Shown piece by piece: positions 53,991-63,119 of a stretch of 64,000 nt of DNA (its first letter is position 1; every line of letters begins with the position of its first letter). Location of the stretch: positions 248,001 to 312,000 of the forward strand of contig BPKJ01000001.1 in the NCBI GenBank assembly GCA_026005075.1, read 5' to 3'. This DNA comes from Lysobacteraceae bacterium. Its GTDB lineage: Bacteria > Pseudomonadota > Gammaproteobacteria > Xanthomonadales > Xanthomonadaceae. The position numbers and the translations under genes were made by a program. The notes beneath the pieces are model-generated. The model saw only the letters and a program-made list of their open reading frames with translations. It was not told the DNA's origin and did no database searches.

Positions 53991-54920
53991 ATGAGCCTCG
54001 ACCCCGCGCTGCGCCAGCGCATCGAAGACATCCTCTCCAGCCATGACGTGGTGCTGTTCATGAAGGGCACGCCACAGGCGCCGCGCTGCGGCTTCTCGGC
54101 CAAGGCCGCCGGCATCCTCGACAGCCTGCTCGATCGCTACCACACGGTCGACGTCCTGGCCGACCCCGAGATCCGCGAGGGCATCAAGCTCTACGGCAAC
54201 TGGCCCACCATCCCGCAGCTCTACGTCAAGGGCGAGCTGGTCGGCGGCTCGGACATCATCGAATCGATGCTCAACGAGGGCCAGCTCCATGCCCTGCTCG
54301 GGCTGCCCGAGCCGGACCGCACGCCGCCGACGCTGCACATCAGCGAGCGCGCGGCGGACGCCATCCTCGAGGCACTCGGCCAGGTCGAGGACGGGGTCGG
54401 CCTTCACCTCACGGTCGACCCCCGCTACAACGCGCAGTTCCACCTCAGGGCGATCGAGGGCCACGAGATCGTCGCCGAGTGCGGGCCGATCCGCGTCCAC
54501 CTCGACCTCGCCTCCGCCTCGCGGGCGCACGGCATGGAGATCGACTGGGTCGACGGACCGCATGGCTCCGGACTGAGCGTGCGCAACCCGAACGCACCGC
54601 CGCCGGTGGCCAGCCTGGACGTGGTCGAGATGGACCGCATGGCCCGCGCGGGGGAACTGACCGTGGTGGACGTGCGCAGCGCTGCGGATCGGGCCCGCGC
54701 CAGCCTGCCCATCCCGCACCGGGTGCTGGACGAGGACAGCCTGCCGCAGCTCGCCGCCCTGCCCAAGGACACGCCGCTCGCCTTCCTCTGCCACCACGGC
54801 ATGTCCTCGCGCAGCGCGGCCGAGCACTTCCGCCAGCTCGGTTTCCGGCGGGTCTACAACGTCGAGGGCGGGATCGACCGCTACGCCCAGGAGGTCGATC
54901 CCTCGGTTCCCCGCTACTGA
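53991..54920 (+). CDS. grxD: Grx4-type monothiol glutaredoxin fused to an A-type-like domain and a rhodanese
   Basis: The 309-residue protein has three domains. First is a monothiol glutaredoxin with the CGFS active site (Cys33) and WPTIPQLYVKGELVGG. Second is an A-type Fe-S carrier-like domain (about 105-200) that keeps the terminal NPN motif but not the Cys-Gly-Cys ligands. Third is a rhodanese domain (about 205-305) with CHHGMSS (Cys267). The glutaredoxin part would bind a [2Fe-2S] cluster with glutathione; gshB is in this window. The fusion is known from Xanthomonas-type Grx4. Confidence 0.93.
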   Translation: MSLDPALRQRIEDILSSHDVVLFMKGTPQAPRCGFSAKAAGILDSLLDRYHTVDVLADPEIREGIKLYGNWPTIPQLYVKGELVGGSDIIESMLNEGQLHALLGLPEPDRTPPTLHISERAADAILEALGQVEDGVGLHLTVDPRYNAQFHLRAIEGHEIVAECGPIRVHLDLASASRAHGMEIDWVDGPHGSGLSVRNPNAPPPVASLDVVEMDRMARAGELTVVDVRSAADRARASLPIPHRVLDEDSLPQLAALPKDTPLAFLCHHGMSSRSAAEHFRQLGFRRVYNVEGGIDRYAQEVDPSVPRY

Positions 54921-54953
54921 GGTCCGGCCAGCCGCAGACCCGCGTTTTTCCTG

Positions 54954-54982
54954 ATGACAAGCCGGTGCGGATCGGCTAGCGT
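54954..54982 (+). promoter_or_regulatory. Candidate promoter of the small lipoprotein gene
   Basis: ATGACA (54954-54959, five of six -35 bases) is followed by a 17-base spacer and TAGCGT (54977-54982). The transcript would start about 53 bases before ATG 55043. Confidence 0.45.
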
Positions 54983-55042
54983 GGGTCTGGCGGCCAGGTG
55001 GTCGTCGTCCACCCGGCCGCATGCCCCCACGGAGGAACCGGC

Positions 55043-55354
55043 ATGCGTGTCCCCGTACTGGCCATTGTCACAGTCGCCGCAGCGCTGCTCGGCACCGGAT
55101 GCAGCGGTCCGGAAGACCAGGCCCTGGCCGCCTGCACCCGCGAGATCGAGAACAAGGTCGGGTCCACCGAGTTCGTCATCGACCGCTCCAGCGCCTCGCT
55201 CAAGACCACCCGCGAAGCCGATGACATCGTCCGCGTGCAGGCCGGCATCACCTTCGATCCCGGGCTGCCCAAGGAGTCTCGGCAGACCTTCGACTGCCGG
55301 GTGCGGATCGGCGAGGACGGTGCCTCGGTGATCGCGCTGCAGTTCATCTGGTAG
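55043..55354 (+). CDS. Small lipoprotein, function unknown
   Basis: A 103-residue protein with a lipoprotein signal ending LLGTGC (Cys20). The mature part is about 83 residues with two further cysteines (ACTREIENK, FDCRVRIG) that could form a disulfide. VIDRSSASLKTTREADDIVRVQAGITFDP is beta-like and similar small periplasmic lipoproteins are common in this lineage, but I recognise no named family. A GGAGGA site lies five bases before the ATG. Confidence 0.75.
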   Translation: MRVPVLAIVTVAAALLGTGCSGPEDQALAACTREIENKVGSTEFVIDRSSASLKTTREADDIVRVQAGITFDPGLPKESRQTFDCRVRIGEDGASVIALQFIW

Positions 55355-55392
55355 CCGCGCGCGGCCCTCCCCCGCGGCCGCCGCGCCCTGGG

Positions 55393-56169
55393 CTAGTCGT
55401 CGAAACGCAGGTGGCGCACCGACTTGCCGCGGCGGCGGATCAGCCGCAGCGCCTCGACGCCGATGCGGATGTGCATCTCGACGAAGGACTCCGACACCTT
55501 GCGGTCGCTGGCCTCGGTCTTCACGCCCTCGGGCACCATCGGCTGATCGGACACCAGCAGCAGCGCACCGGCCGGCAGCCGGTTGGCGAATCCGACCGCG
55601 AAGATGGTCGCCGTCTCCATGTCGATCGCCATGCAGCGGGTCTTGCGCAGGTAGGCCTTGAAGTGGGCGTCGTGCTCCCAGACCCGGCGGTTGGTGGTGT
55701 AGACGGTGCCGGTCCAGTAGTCCTGCTCGAGATCGCGGATCATGGTCGATACCGCGCGCTGCAGCTCGAAGGCCGGCAAGGCCGGCACCTCCGGCGGCAG
55801 GTAGTCGTTGGAGGTGCCCTCGCCGCGGATCGCCGCGATCGGCAGGATCAGGTCGCCGAGCTTGTTCTTGCGCTTGAGCCCGCCGCACTTGCCGAGGAAC
55901 AGCACCGCCTTGGTCTCGACCGCGGTGAGCAGGTCCATCACCGTGGCGGCATTGGCGCTGCCCATGCCGAAGTTGATCATGGTGATGCCGTCGGCGGTGG
56001 CGCTCGGCATCGGCCGGTCGTGCCCGACGATCTCGGCGCCGGTCTGACGGGCGAACCGTTCGAGGTAGGCGGCGAAGTTGGTCAGCAGGACGTACTGGCC
56101 GAACCGATCCAGCGGCACGCCGGTGTAGCGCGGCAGCCAGTTGCGGACGATCTCTTCCTTGGTTTCCAT
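55393..56169 (-). CDS. amn: AMP nucleosidase
   Basis: Amn splits AMP to adenine and ribose 5-phosphate. The 258-residue protein is the catalytic (nucleoside phosphorylase-like) form without the long N-terminal regulatory domain of the E. coli protein. Motifs are INFGMGSANAATVMDLL, VLFLGKCGGLKRKNKLGDLILP and CMAIDMETATIFAVGF. Its start lies six bases after a -10-like element; no ribosome site is visible. Confidence 0.9.
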   Translation of the reverse strand: METKEEIVRNWLPRYTGVPLDRFGQYVLLTNFAAYLERFARQTGAEIVGHDRPMPSATADGITMINFGMGSANAATVMDLLTAVETKAVLFLGKCGGLKRKNKLGDLILPIAAIRGEGTSNDYLPPEVPALPAFELQRAVSTMIRDLEQDYWTGTVYTTNRRVWEHDAHFKAYLRKTRCMAIDMETATIFAVGFANRLPAGALLLVSDQPMVPEGVKTEASDRKVSESFVEMHIRIGVEALRLIRRRGKSVRHLRFDD

Positions 56170-56175
56170 CGCCGC

Positions 56176-56204
56176 ATTGTGCGCAGCCACCGCGCAACAG
56201 GCAA
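56176..56204 (-). promoter_or_regulatory. Promoter of amn, likely leaderless
   Basis: TTGCCT (56204-56199), a 17-base spacer and CACAAT (56181-56176) are followed by six bases and the amn ATG. Both elements match four of six consensus bases with ideal spacing. Transcription would start at the ATG. Confidence 0.5.
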
Positions 56205-56258
56205 CGCCCGCGGAGGCAGAACCGGCGCCCCGAGCACGCCGGCCACTGCCGCTTTGGC

Positions 56259-56888
<630 letters not shown>

Positions 56889-56910
56889 CTCGGTTCTCCT
56901 CGAGTTCTTG

Positions 56911-57639
56911 TCAGGACGCCCGCACCGTGCGCTGCTCGATGCGCTTTTCAGGGTTCGGGTTGACCACGATGCGGTCGACGTAGATGCCCGGCAGGTGCAC
57001 GTGGTCGGGATCGATCTCGCCGACCTCGACCAGCTTCTCCACCTCGGCCACGCAGACCCGGCCCGCCATCGCGCAGGCGGGGTTGAAGTTGCGCGCGGTC
57101 TTGCGGAAGACGAGGTTGCCGGCCCGGTCCGCGATGTAGGCCTTGACCAGCGCCACGTCGGCGGTGAGCGCGGTTTCCAGCACGTACCAGTGCTCTCCGA
57201 AGCGCCGGGTTTCCTTGCCCTCCGCCACCACCGTGCCGTACCCGGTGCGCGTGTAGAACGCCGGGATGCCCGCACCGCCGGCGCGCAGACGCTCGGCCAG
57301 CGTGCCCTGCGGATTGAACTCGAGCTCGAGCTCGCCGGCGAGGAACTGCCGCTCGAACTCCTTGTTCTCGCCCACGTAGGACGAGATCATCTTGCGGATC
57401 TGGCGGGTCTCCAGCAGCTGGCCGAGACCGAAGCCGTCCACGCCCGCATTGTTGGAGATCACGGTCAGGTTCTTCACCCCGGAATCCCGCAGCGCCGCGA
57501 TCAGCGCCTCCGGGATGCCGCACAGGCCGAACCCTCCCACCGCCAGCGTCTGCCCGTCCGCGACCAGCCCCGCAAGGGCCTCCGCTGCGCCGGGATAGAC
57601 CTTGTTCCTGCCGCCCCTGGCGGCCGTCGCTGTGGCCAT
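56911..57639 (-). CDS. 3-oxoacid CoA-transferase subunit A
   Basis: The 242-residue alpha subunit has [48 protein letters not shown] and [20 protein letters not shown], all family marks. ATG 57639 is chosen because a GAGG site lies eight bases before it; ATG 57654 is also in frame. It is the first gene of the pair. No thiolase or hydroxybutyrate gene is adjacent, so the pathway context is open. Confidence 0.93.
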   Translation of the reverse strand: MATATAARGGRNKVYPGAAEALAGLVADGQTLAVGGFGLCGIPEALIAALRDSGVKNLTVISNNAGVDGFGLGQLLETRQIRKMISSYVGENKEFERQFLAGELELEFNPQGTLAERLRAGGAGIPAFYTRTGYGTVVAEGKETRRFGEHWYVLETALTADVALVKAYIADRAGNLVFRKTARNFNPACAMAGRVCVAEVEKLVEVGEIDPDHVHLPGIYVDRIVVNPNPEKRIEQRTVRAS

Positions 57640-57669
57640 CTCGAGCCCCTCCATGAACCAAGGCCGCGA

Positions 57670-57698
57670 AGTGTACCGCGTGTGCCACGCACTGGCAG
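57670..57698 (-). promoter_or_regulatory. Candidate promoter of the CoA-transferase pair
   Basis: CTGCCA (57698-57693), a 17-base spacer and TACACT (57675-57670) each match four of six consensus bases, about 31 bases upstream of the subunit A start. Confidence 0.4.
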
Positions 57699-57799
57699 GG
57701 GAGGCGTTGATCGGACTCCAAATCGTCGCGCTACTCAAAGTTGGGGGGGACGTCGCCCTCACTCCGGCTCTTGCCTGCCTCGGCACCCGACCACCGGGC

Positions 57800-58906
57800 T
57801 CAGCACCCTGCTCCGCGCGCCGACCCCAGGATGACTTCAAGTCTCTCAAGGAAACGCGAAGTCCTGAAGGGTTCCGCGGCACGCCGGCATTGAACGGCCA
57901 GCGCTTCGAGGTCGAGCCGTTCGCACCGCTCGACCGCGGCGATGATGTCCTCGACGCAGGGCTCTGCGGGCAGGGGCAAAACCGTAGCATCATCGCCCCC
58001 CACCGCAAGCACGGCCCCCGCATCGCCACAGGCGATGGCAGGCCTTCCGCTTGCCAGCGACTCGATGATCGCCATCGAGAACGGCTCCTTCTTCGATACA
58101 TGCAGGGTCGCGCGGCAGGACGCCAGCTGCTGGGCCACCTGATCCGGCGCCAGATCGCCCACGAATTCAATGTTTTTCGCACCAGCAGCAAGTCGTCTGA
58201 GCTCGGCGGTCTGGCTTCCGGACGACGCCACGCGCAGCACCCTTTGCGACATCCTAAGGAAGGCTTCGATAACCAGTCGCACCCGTTTTTGCGGCTCGTG
58301 CCGGGCAAGGCTCAAGTAGACCTGGCCACGGAGGCCGCCGTCGACCGCACGGAAACGCTCGATATCCACCGGTGGGTACAGAACCTGTGTCGCCACCCCG
58401 CTGTCGTGTTCCACCCGTTGCGCCAAGGACGCGGAATTGGCAATCACCACGGAGGCCATGCGCATCGCTCGCCGCCAGCGCGCGGCGTACCAGGTTTGGA
58501 AAAGAGTCAACGCAGCGCGCTTGCTGGGAGAGCGTGCGGGAAACTCCTCGACTGGCAGCAGATGCAATGGCCATGCATGCAGGTAGATCGCGCTGACTGC
58601 ACCAGCGAACCGCCTGACCGCCAGCGGTGCGTAGTGGCCCGACAGCAGCACGACGGCGGGCGCCTGCCCGGGGCGGTAGGCGGAGAAACGGCGAAGCGCG
58701 TTGAACGAGCGCGCCGCGGCACTGGCACGGACAGGCAGGGCATCGAGTACCTGCACCCGTTCGAGCAGTGTCGGTGGGAACAGCGTCGGCTCTGCCGCTG
58801 CCACGACCACGCGAAGATCAGGCAGCGCGTCCCTCATCGCGAGCGTGAAGTTCTCCGCCCCGCCGCGCACGTGCAGATGGTCGTAAAGCAAGAGATCAGG
58901 AAGCAT
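57800..58906 (-). CDS. Glycosyltransferase, GT-B fold (family 4-like)
   Basis: A 368-residue retaining GT-B glycosyltransferase. The N-terminal half starts [18 protein letters not shown], the glycine loop that faces the acceptor. The C-terminal half has [20 protein letters not shown] (sugar-nucleotide site), NIEFVGDL and the [19 protein letters not shown] motif whose glutamates bind the donor. The GGAAGGGGGC site lies next to ATG 58906, which overlaps the preceding gene by eleven bases. It is the last gene of the leftward polysaccharide run. Donor and acceptor are unknown. Confidence 0.88.
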   Translation of the reverse strand: MLPDLLLYDHLHVRGGAENFTLAMRDALPDLRVVVAAAEPTLFPPTLLERVQVLDALPVRASAAARSFNALRRFSAYRPGQAPAVVLLSGHYAPLAVRRFAGAVSAIYLHAWPLHLLPVEEFPARSPSKRAALTLFQTWYAARWRRAMRMASVVIANSASLAQRVEHDSGVATQVLYPPVDIERFRAVDGGLRGQVYLSLARHEPQKRVRLVIEAFLRMSQRVLRVASSGSQTAELRRLAAGAKNIEFVGDLAPDQVAQQLASCRATLHVSKKEPFSMAIIESLASGRPAIACGDAGAVLAVGGDDATVLPLPAEPCVEDIIAAVERCERLDLEALAVQCRRAAEPFRTSRFLERLEVILGSARGAGC

Positions 58907-60163
58907 GCCCCCTTCCCTGCACCACGCGGTCGCAGAGCTGCGAAAGCCTGTCGCCGATCCGCTTCCAGCTGTACTCTTCGACCGACTTGAGACCAAGCTC
59001 AAAGCTTGCGTCCAGTTGTCCATCCAGCTTGAGTTGCCGCAGCCTAGTCAGCACCGCGACGATCTGCTCAGGCTCAGCTGTGCAACATACACCGCGCCGC
59101 AGAGAAGCGACCAGACTCACGCAGGCGTCCGCGGGGTCGGTAGCGACGTGCAAGATAGGACGCCGGGCACCAAAGTATTCGAAGATCTTTCCCGGCACCT
59201 GCACCGTCCCCGCGTTTCCGATACTTAGCAGAACGTCGGATCGACGTTGCCATTCGAGCACATCGGCATGGCTAAGCCGGCCGACGAACCGAACCCGGCC
59301 ACCCGCAGGCACACCTTCTTCGCCCGCGTCGCCCGCGATGACCAATTCGACGTCCTCGATCCTGGACAGCGCCTCGAACACAGGCGCTGCACTGCGGAGG
59401 CCACGATACAGTGAACCCGAATAAAATAGCTTCAACGGCAGGCCGGACGGACGTTGCGCGGTCACAGCTTCGAGCGCGACGTCCTCACTGTAGCCTTGGC
59501 TGAGGACCGTGATTCTGGATCTGTCCACGCCGTGGCGCCGGCACAGCAGTTCCCGCGTCGCGTCATTGGTGACGAGCACGGATGCGGATGCAGCCAACAC
59601 GCTGCGCTCGAGCGAGCGGTGCAAGGCTCGACGCCACCGGGGCGTGTAGGGCGCGAGCACGGGGTCGCCAAGATCAGAGATCAGCGGCAATCCAAACCTG
59701 CGCGCCAAGCGGAGTCCCAGGATCAGATCCACGCCGGGCTCGTGCGAGGCGAGAATGAGGTCGAAACGCCGCGAGGCCAGCAGGCTCGCAGCTGCTCGGT
59801 GGGCAAACGGCAGCCACTCTCTCCTCAGGTCCGGGAAGACGAGGAAATCGAGGGCGCGGCGAAGCCGCCGGTAGGTGCGCTCGGCCAGATCCGGGCCCGG
59901 GCGAGCGGACCCGAGGCCGACGGGGAGACGGAGGCAGTCGCCAACGAGCGCACAGAGGAGGACAGTCCCACGAATGGTCCCGCGAACACGCGATGCACCT
60001 TTGCTCCGGTCTGGAAGCGGGATTCCGCCATGGAAGGCAGGTACACGGTCAGTACGTGCACCTCGTGGCCGTGGTGGACCAGCTCGCGCGAGAGATAAGC
60101 CCAGCGCAGGGCCTGCGCCGCCTCGATCGGGGGAAACTCGTAGGCGATCAGTAGGAGGCGCAC
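58896..60163 (-). pseudogene. Glycosyltransferase (WbuB-like), frameshifted
   Basis: The N-terminal part (from GTG 60163) reads RLLLIAYEFPPIEAAQALRWA, a common start of GT-B enzymes acting on lipid-linked sugars, up to about GPFVG. The downstream frame resumes with DLAERTYRRLRRALDF, VFPDLRREW and SHEPGVDLILG, and continues to the donor-site region LKLFYSGSLYRGLRS and GTVQVPGKIFEYFGARRP. One base seems to be missing between about 59,900 and 59,968. Repaired, the protein would be about 422 residues. The rest of the gene is intact, which favours a recent mutation or a sequencing error. Confidence 0.82.
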
Positions 60164-60172
60164 TGGGAACGC

Positions 60173-61289
60173 CTAGCGCCCTTCGAAGTAGGCGGCAATC
60201 GCGCCCACGACGCGTCCTGCCGCTTTGCCATCACCGTACGGTGACACACCACGGGCCATGGCGGAGTAGGCCTGGGCGTCGTCCAACAGCGCAGTCACCG
60301 CTTCCACGATCCGCCCGAAGGTCGTTCCGACGAGCTTTACGACGCCTGCATCCACCGCCTCCGGACGCTCGGTCTCGTTGCGCAAAACCAGGACGGGCTT
60401 GCCAAGCGCTGGGGCTTCCTCCTGCACGCCGCCCGAATCGGTAAGGATCAAGTACGCGGCACGCATGGCCGATACGAAATCGGCGTAATCGAGCGGCAGG
60501 CATAGGGTGGCCCGCGGATGCCCTCCGAGCGCCTCGTGCGCAGGGTCCCTGACATTGGGGTTCGGGTTGTACCGGATAAAGGATGTGGATGTCGTCCCGT
60601 GTATCCGCCAGGTGGCGGAGAGCACGGCACACTTCGGCGAAGGGTGCCCCAAAGTTCTCGCGCCGGTGCGCAGTGACCAGGATCAGGCGGCGGTGCGCCG
60701 GCACCTGCTTGAGTATTTCCGCCTGATGCTCGCGAGATGCCTGCATCAGTAGCGCGTCGATGACGGTATTGCCGGTGACGTGGATGCGGCTTTCGGAAAT
60801 GCCTTCCGCCAGCAGGTTGCGGCGGGAGCTCACCGTAGGCGCGAAGTGCAGGTCGCCAAGATATCCCACGAAAACCCGGTTCATCTCCTCTGGAAACGGT
60901 GAGGTCCGATCGCCGGTCCTGAGACCTGCTTCGACATGGGCGAACGGTATGCGCCGGTAGAAGGCGCAGAGTGCAGCCATGAACGCGGTCGTAGTGTCGC
61001 CCTGGGCGACCACCATGTCGGGCGCCTCGTCTTCGAGCACCCGGTCGAGCGACTCGGACAGCCTAGCCGTCAGCGCGGCCAACGACTGGTTGACCCGCAT
61101 CAGGTCGAGGTCAAGGTGCGGTCGCACATCGAACAGGGCAAGCACCTGATCCAGCAGCTGCCGGTGCTGTGCCGTGGCGAGCACCCTCACCTCGGCCCAC
61201 GGCTGGTCGCGAAGTGCAAGGATGACCGGCGCCATCTTGATGCCCTCTGGGCGCGTCCCGACCACGCAAAGGATCTTCTTCGGACTCAT
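60173..61289 (-). pseudogene. wecB: Non-hydrolysing UDP-N-acetylglucosamine 2-epimerase, frameshifted
   Basis: WecB converts UDP-GlcNAc to UDP-ManNAc for surface glycans. From ATG 61289 the reading has CVVGTRPEGIKMAPV, QGDTTTAF, FAHVEAGLRTGD, PFPEEMNRV, VTGNTVIDAL and VTAHRRENFG. At the family motif YPVHPNPNV the frame breaks: the sequence encodes YPVQPEP, and PNPNVRDP resumes in another frame with LILTDSGGVQEEAP and VLRNETERPE. One extra base in the TT at 60,567-60,568 explains it exactly. Repaired length is about 371 residues, normal for the family. Confidence 0.88.
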
Positions 61290-61304
61290 GCGGCAATACC
61301 GCCT

Positions 61305-61472
61305 CTAGACAGCGAGAATGGGTTGCGACCAGGGGAACTGCCAGACCATACCCCACTGGTCAATATCGCGCTCGAAGAAACTCACGGTCCGGCGCCCTGA
61401 CGCCGCCAGTTGCTGGCGCAACGCGTGCAGGCTGAGCACGCGCAGTTCAAGGGTTTTCTCCCGACCTTCCAT
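61305..61472 (-). CDS. Short unknown ORF next to the IS element
   Basis: A 55-residue reading from ATG 61472, with SLHALRQQLAASGRRTVSFF and QWGMVWQFPWSQP, that I cannot assign. Its ATG straddles the edge of the 9-bp target duplication, so the IS256-type element landed at its 5' end and may have separated it from a longer gene or from its promoter. In the repaired sequence without the element the frame continues upstream for some 40 residues, but without a recognisable domain. Confidence 0.3.
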   Translation of the reverse strand: MEGREKTLELRVLSLHALRQQLAASGRRTVSFFERDIDQWGMVWQFPWSQPILAV

Positions 61473-61524
61473 GGAACACGAGATATAACCGAATCTGGTG
61501 CACGCCCCTGAGTTGAGGAGAGGC

Positions 61525-61580
61525 GGCGTACCGGGTTGGAATGGGCTTGTTCCGAGTCCAACCCAACCACGAGGTACGCC
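61525..61580 (+). promoter_or_regulatory. Hairpin covering the transposase ribosome site
   Basis: GGCGTACC (61525-61532) pairs with GGTACGCC (61573-61580), and the adjoining GGGTTGGA (61533-61540) pairs with TCCAACCC (61557-61564), with an eight-base bulge on one side. The GAGG ribosome site (61571-61574) is partly inside the stem, just before GTG 61584, so long read-through transcripts could hide it while short internal transcripts would not. Confidence 0.6.
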
Positions 61581-61583
61581 ACC

Positions 61584-62792
61584 GTGAGCCACGATAACGT
61601 CGTTTCCCTGCACCAGCCAGCACGCTTCCACGATGCCCTGACCGCGCTCCTGCGCGAGCAGGCCCAGCCGCTCATTCAGCGCGCCGTGATGGACGCGTTC
61701 GCCCGCTTCCTGGAGGTCGAGGGCAGCACTTGCCCCGACGGCCGCCGCGAACGGGTCCGCGCCGGTTTCCTGCCCGAGCGCGAGATCCTCACCGGTCTCG
61801 GCCCGGTGCCGGTCAAGGTGCCCAAGGTGCGCGACCGCGCCGGCCGTGGCCGGGTGTTCCGGTCGGAACTCGTGCCGCCCTACGTGCGCAAGGCGGCATC
61901 CGTGGAGGCGGTGCTGCCGTGGCTTTACCTGTACGGCATCTCCGCCGAGCGCATGGGCGAGGCGCTGGCGGCGCTGTTGGGCGAGCGCGCCAAGGGGCTG
62001 TCGGCGGCCACCATCGGCCGGTTGAAGGCGACCTGGCGCGACGAGTACGCGGCCTTCCGCTCGGCGCCGCTGGACCGCGACCGCTGGGTGTACCTGTGGG
62101 TCGACGGCATCCACTTCGGCATCCGCGCCGACAACGCGCCACTGTGCGCCCTGGTGGTGATCGGCGTCGACGCGCGCGGCAACAAGCACCTGCTGGCGAT
62201 CGAGGAGGGCTACCGCGAGTCCACCCAGAGCTGGCGCGAGGTGTTGCTGCACCTCAAGGCCCGCGGCCTGGCAGTCCCGCCCGAACTCGCGGTGGGCGAC
62301 GGCGCCATGGGCTTCTGGGCGGCCCTGGCCGAGGTCTACCCGACCACCCGCCAGCAGCGCTGCTGGGTGCACAAGACCGCCAACGTGCTCAACCGCCTGC
62401 CCAAGGGCGTGCAGCGCAAGGCCAAGGCCGACCTGCAGGCGATCTGGATGGCGGCGACCCGGGCCGAAGCCCGCCGGGCCTTCGACCGGTTCATCGCCGT
62501 CTACGGCGCCAAGTACCCGAAGGCCGCCGACCTGCTGCGCAAGGACCGCGAGCAGCTGCTGACCTTCTACGACTTCCCGGCCGAGCACTGGCGCCACCTG
62601 CGCACCACCCACCCGATCGAGTCCACCTTCGCCACCGTGCGCCATCGCACCGACCGTACCCGCGGCGCGATCTCGCGCGACAGCATCGTGCCGCTCGTGT
62701 TCAAGCTGGCCAAGGTCGCCGAGGCGCACTGGCGCAAGCTCAACGGCTTCGCCTGGCTCGCCAAGGTGATCACCGGCGCGCTTCCGCGATGA
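61584..62792 (+). CDS. IS256-family (mutator-type) transposase
   Basis: A 402-residue DDE transposase. The catalytic acids lie in WVDGIHFG (first Asp), VGDGAMGFW (second Asp) and THPIESTFATVRHRT (Glu), with the CWVHKTANVLNRLPK segment typical of the mutator family. GTG 61584 gives the usual length; an in-frame reading from 61536 starts inside the leader hairpin. The gene is undamaged. Confidence 0.96.
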   Translation: MSHDNVVSLHQPARFHDALTALLREQAQPLIQRAVMDAFARFLEVEGSTCPDGRRERVRAGFLPEREILTGLGPVPVKVPKVRDRAGRGRVFRSELVPPYVRKAASVEAVLPWLYLYGISAERMGEALAALLGERAKGLSAATIGRLKATWRDEYAAFRSAPLDRDRWVYLWVDGIHFGIRADNAPLCALVVIGVDARGNKHLLAIEEGYRESTQSWREVLLHLKARGLAVPPELAVGDGAMGFWAALAEVYPTTRQQRCWVHKTANVLNRLPKGVQRKAKADLQAIWMAATRAEARRAFDRFIAVYGAKYPKAADLLRKDREQLLTFYDFPAEHWRHLRTTHPIESTFATVRHRTDRTRGAISRDSIVPLVFKLAKVAEAHWRKLNGFAWLAKVITGALPR

Positions 62793-62879
62793 CGTCGAAG
62801 TGCGCGATGATGCAACCGCCCAGACCCACTCGGCCGCCGCCTGATCCGTCAGAGCGTGCACCACTTTCGGGTGTTTCTC

Positions 62880-63119
62880 ATGGAACACCGCACCGGCGAA
62901 TTCACGCACCTGTCTTGCCCCCAGTTCCCTTGGACCCGCGTCTCCCGGGTTTGTGTAAGACCGCTCCGGGTCAGGCGGCTTGCCGCAACTCTGCATCGTG
63001 TTGCATCGCTTCGTCCAGCTTTCGCTTGGCGTCCTTGGCCCAGCCTTGCCAACGCGGCAGGGTGATCGCTCGGCCCTTGATGTAGACCTCCTCGGGCGTC
63101 ACAACAGGCGACTGCGGCG
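62880..63119. other. Short region between IS element and glycosyltransferase
   Basis: This 240-base stretch holds the right-hand target duplication and a possible 43-residue minus-strand ORF (62971-63102, GTG start) reading EVYIKGRAITLPRWQGWAKDA and ending DAELRQAA. I recognise no family and see no ribosome site. It may be the start of a gene lost downstream. Confidence 0.35.

Larger units (their letters stand above)
61480..62879 (+). mobile_element. IS256-family insertion sequence, complete
   Basis: A 1,400-base element with imperfect 26-base terminal inverted repeats: it begins GAGATATAACCGAATCTGG and the right end, read inwards, begins GAGAAACACCCGAAAGTGG, both continuing TGCACGC; 21 of 26 positions match. 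It is flanked by a perfect 9-base direct repeat, ATGGAACAC (61471-61479 and 62880-62888), which is the target-site duplication expected for IS256-family elements. It carries one intact transposase gene, so it is probably active and recent. A diverged, reversed fragment of a related element lies at 40.7-41.0 kb. Confidence 0.92.

Noticed and set aside
55360-55381. Six-pair GC hairpin between the lipoprotein gene and amn as a terminator
   Set aside because: The stem is short with a nine-base loop and no T tract; such stems are expected by chance at this GC content.
61305-62996. 563-codon minus-strand frame across the IS element
   Set aside because: Most of it is antisense to the transposase; only the 55-residue left end lies outside the element.
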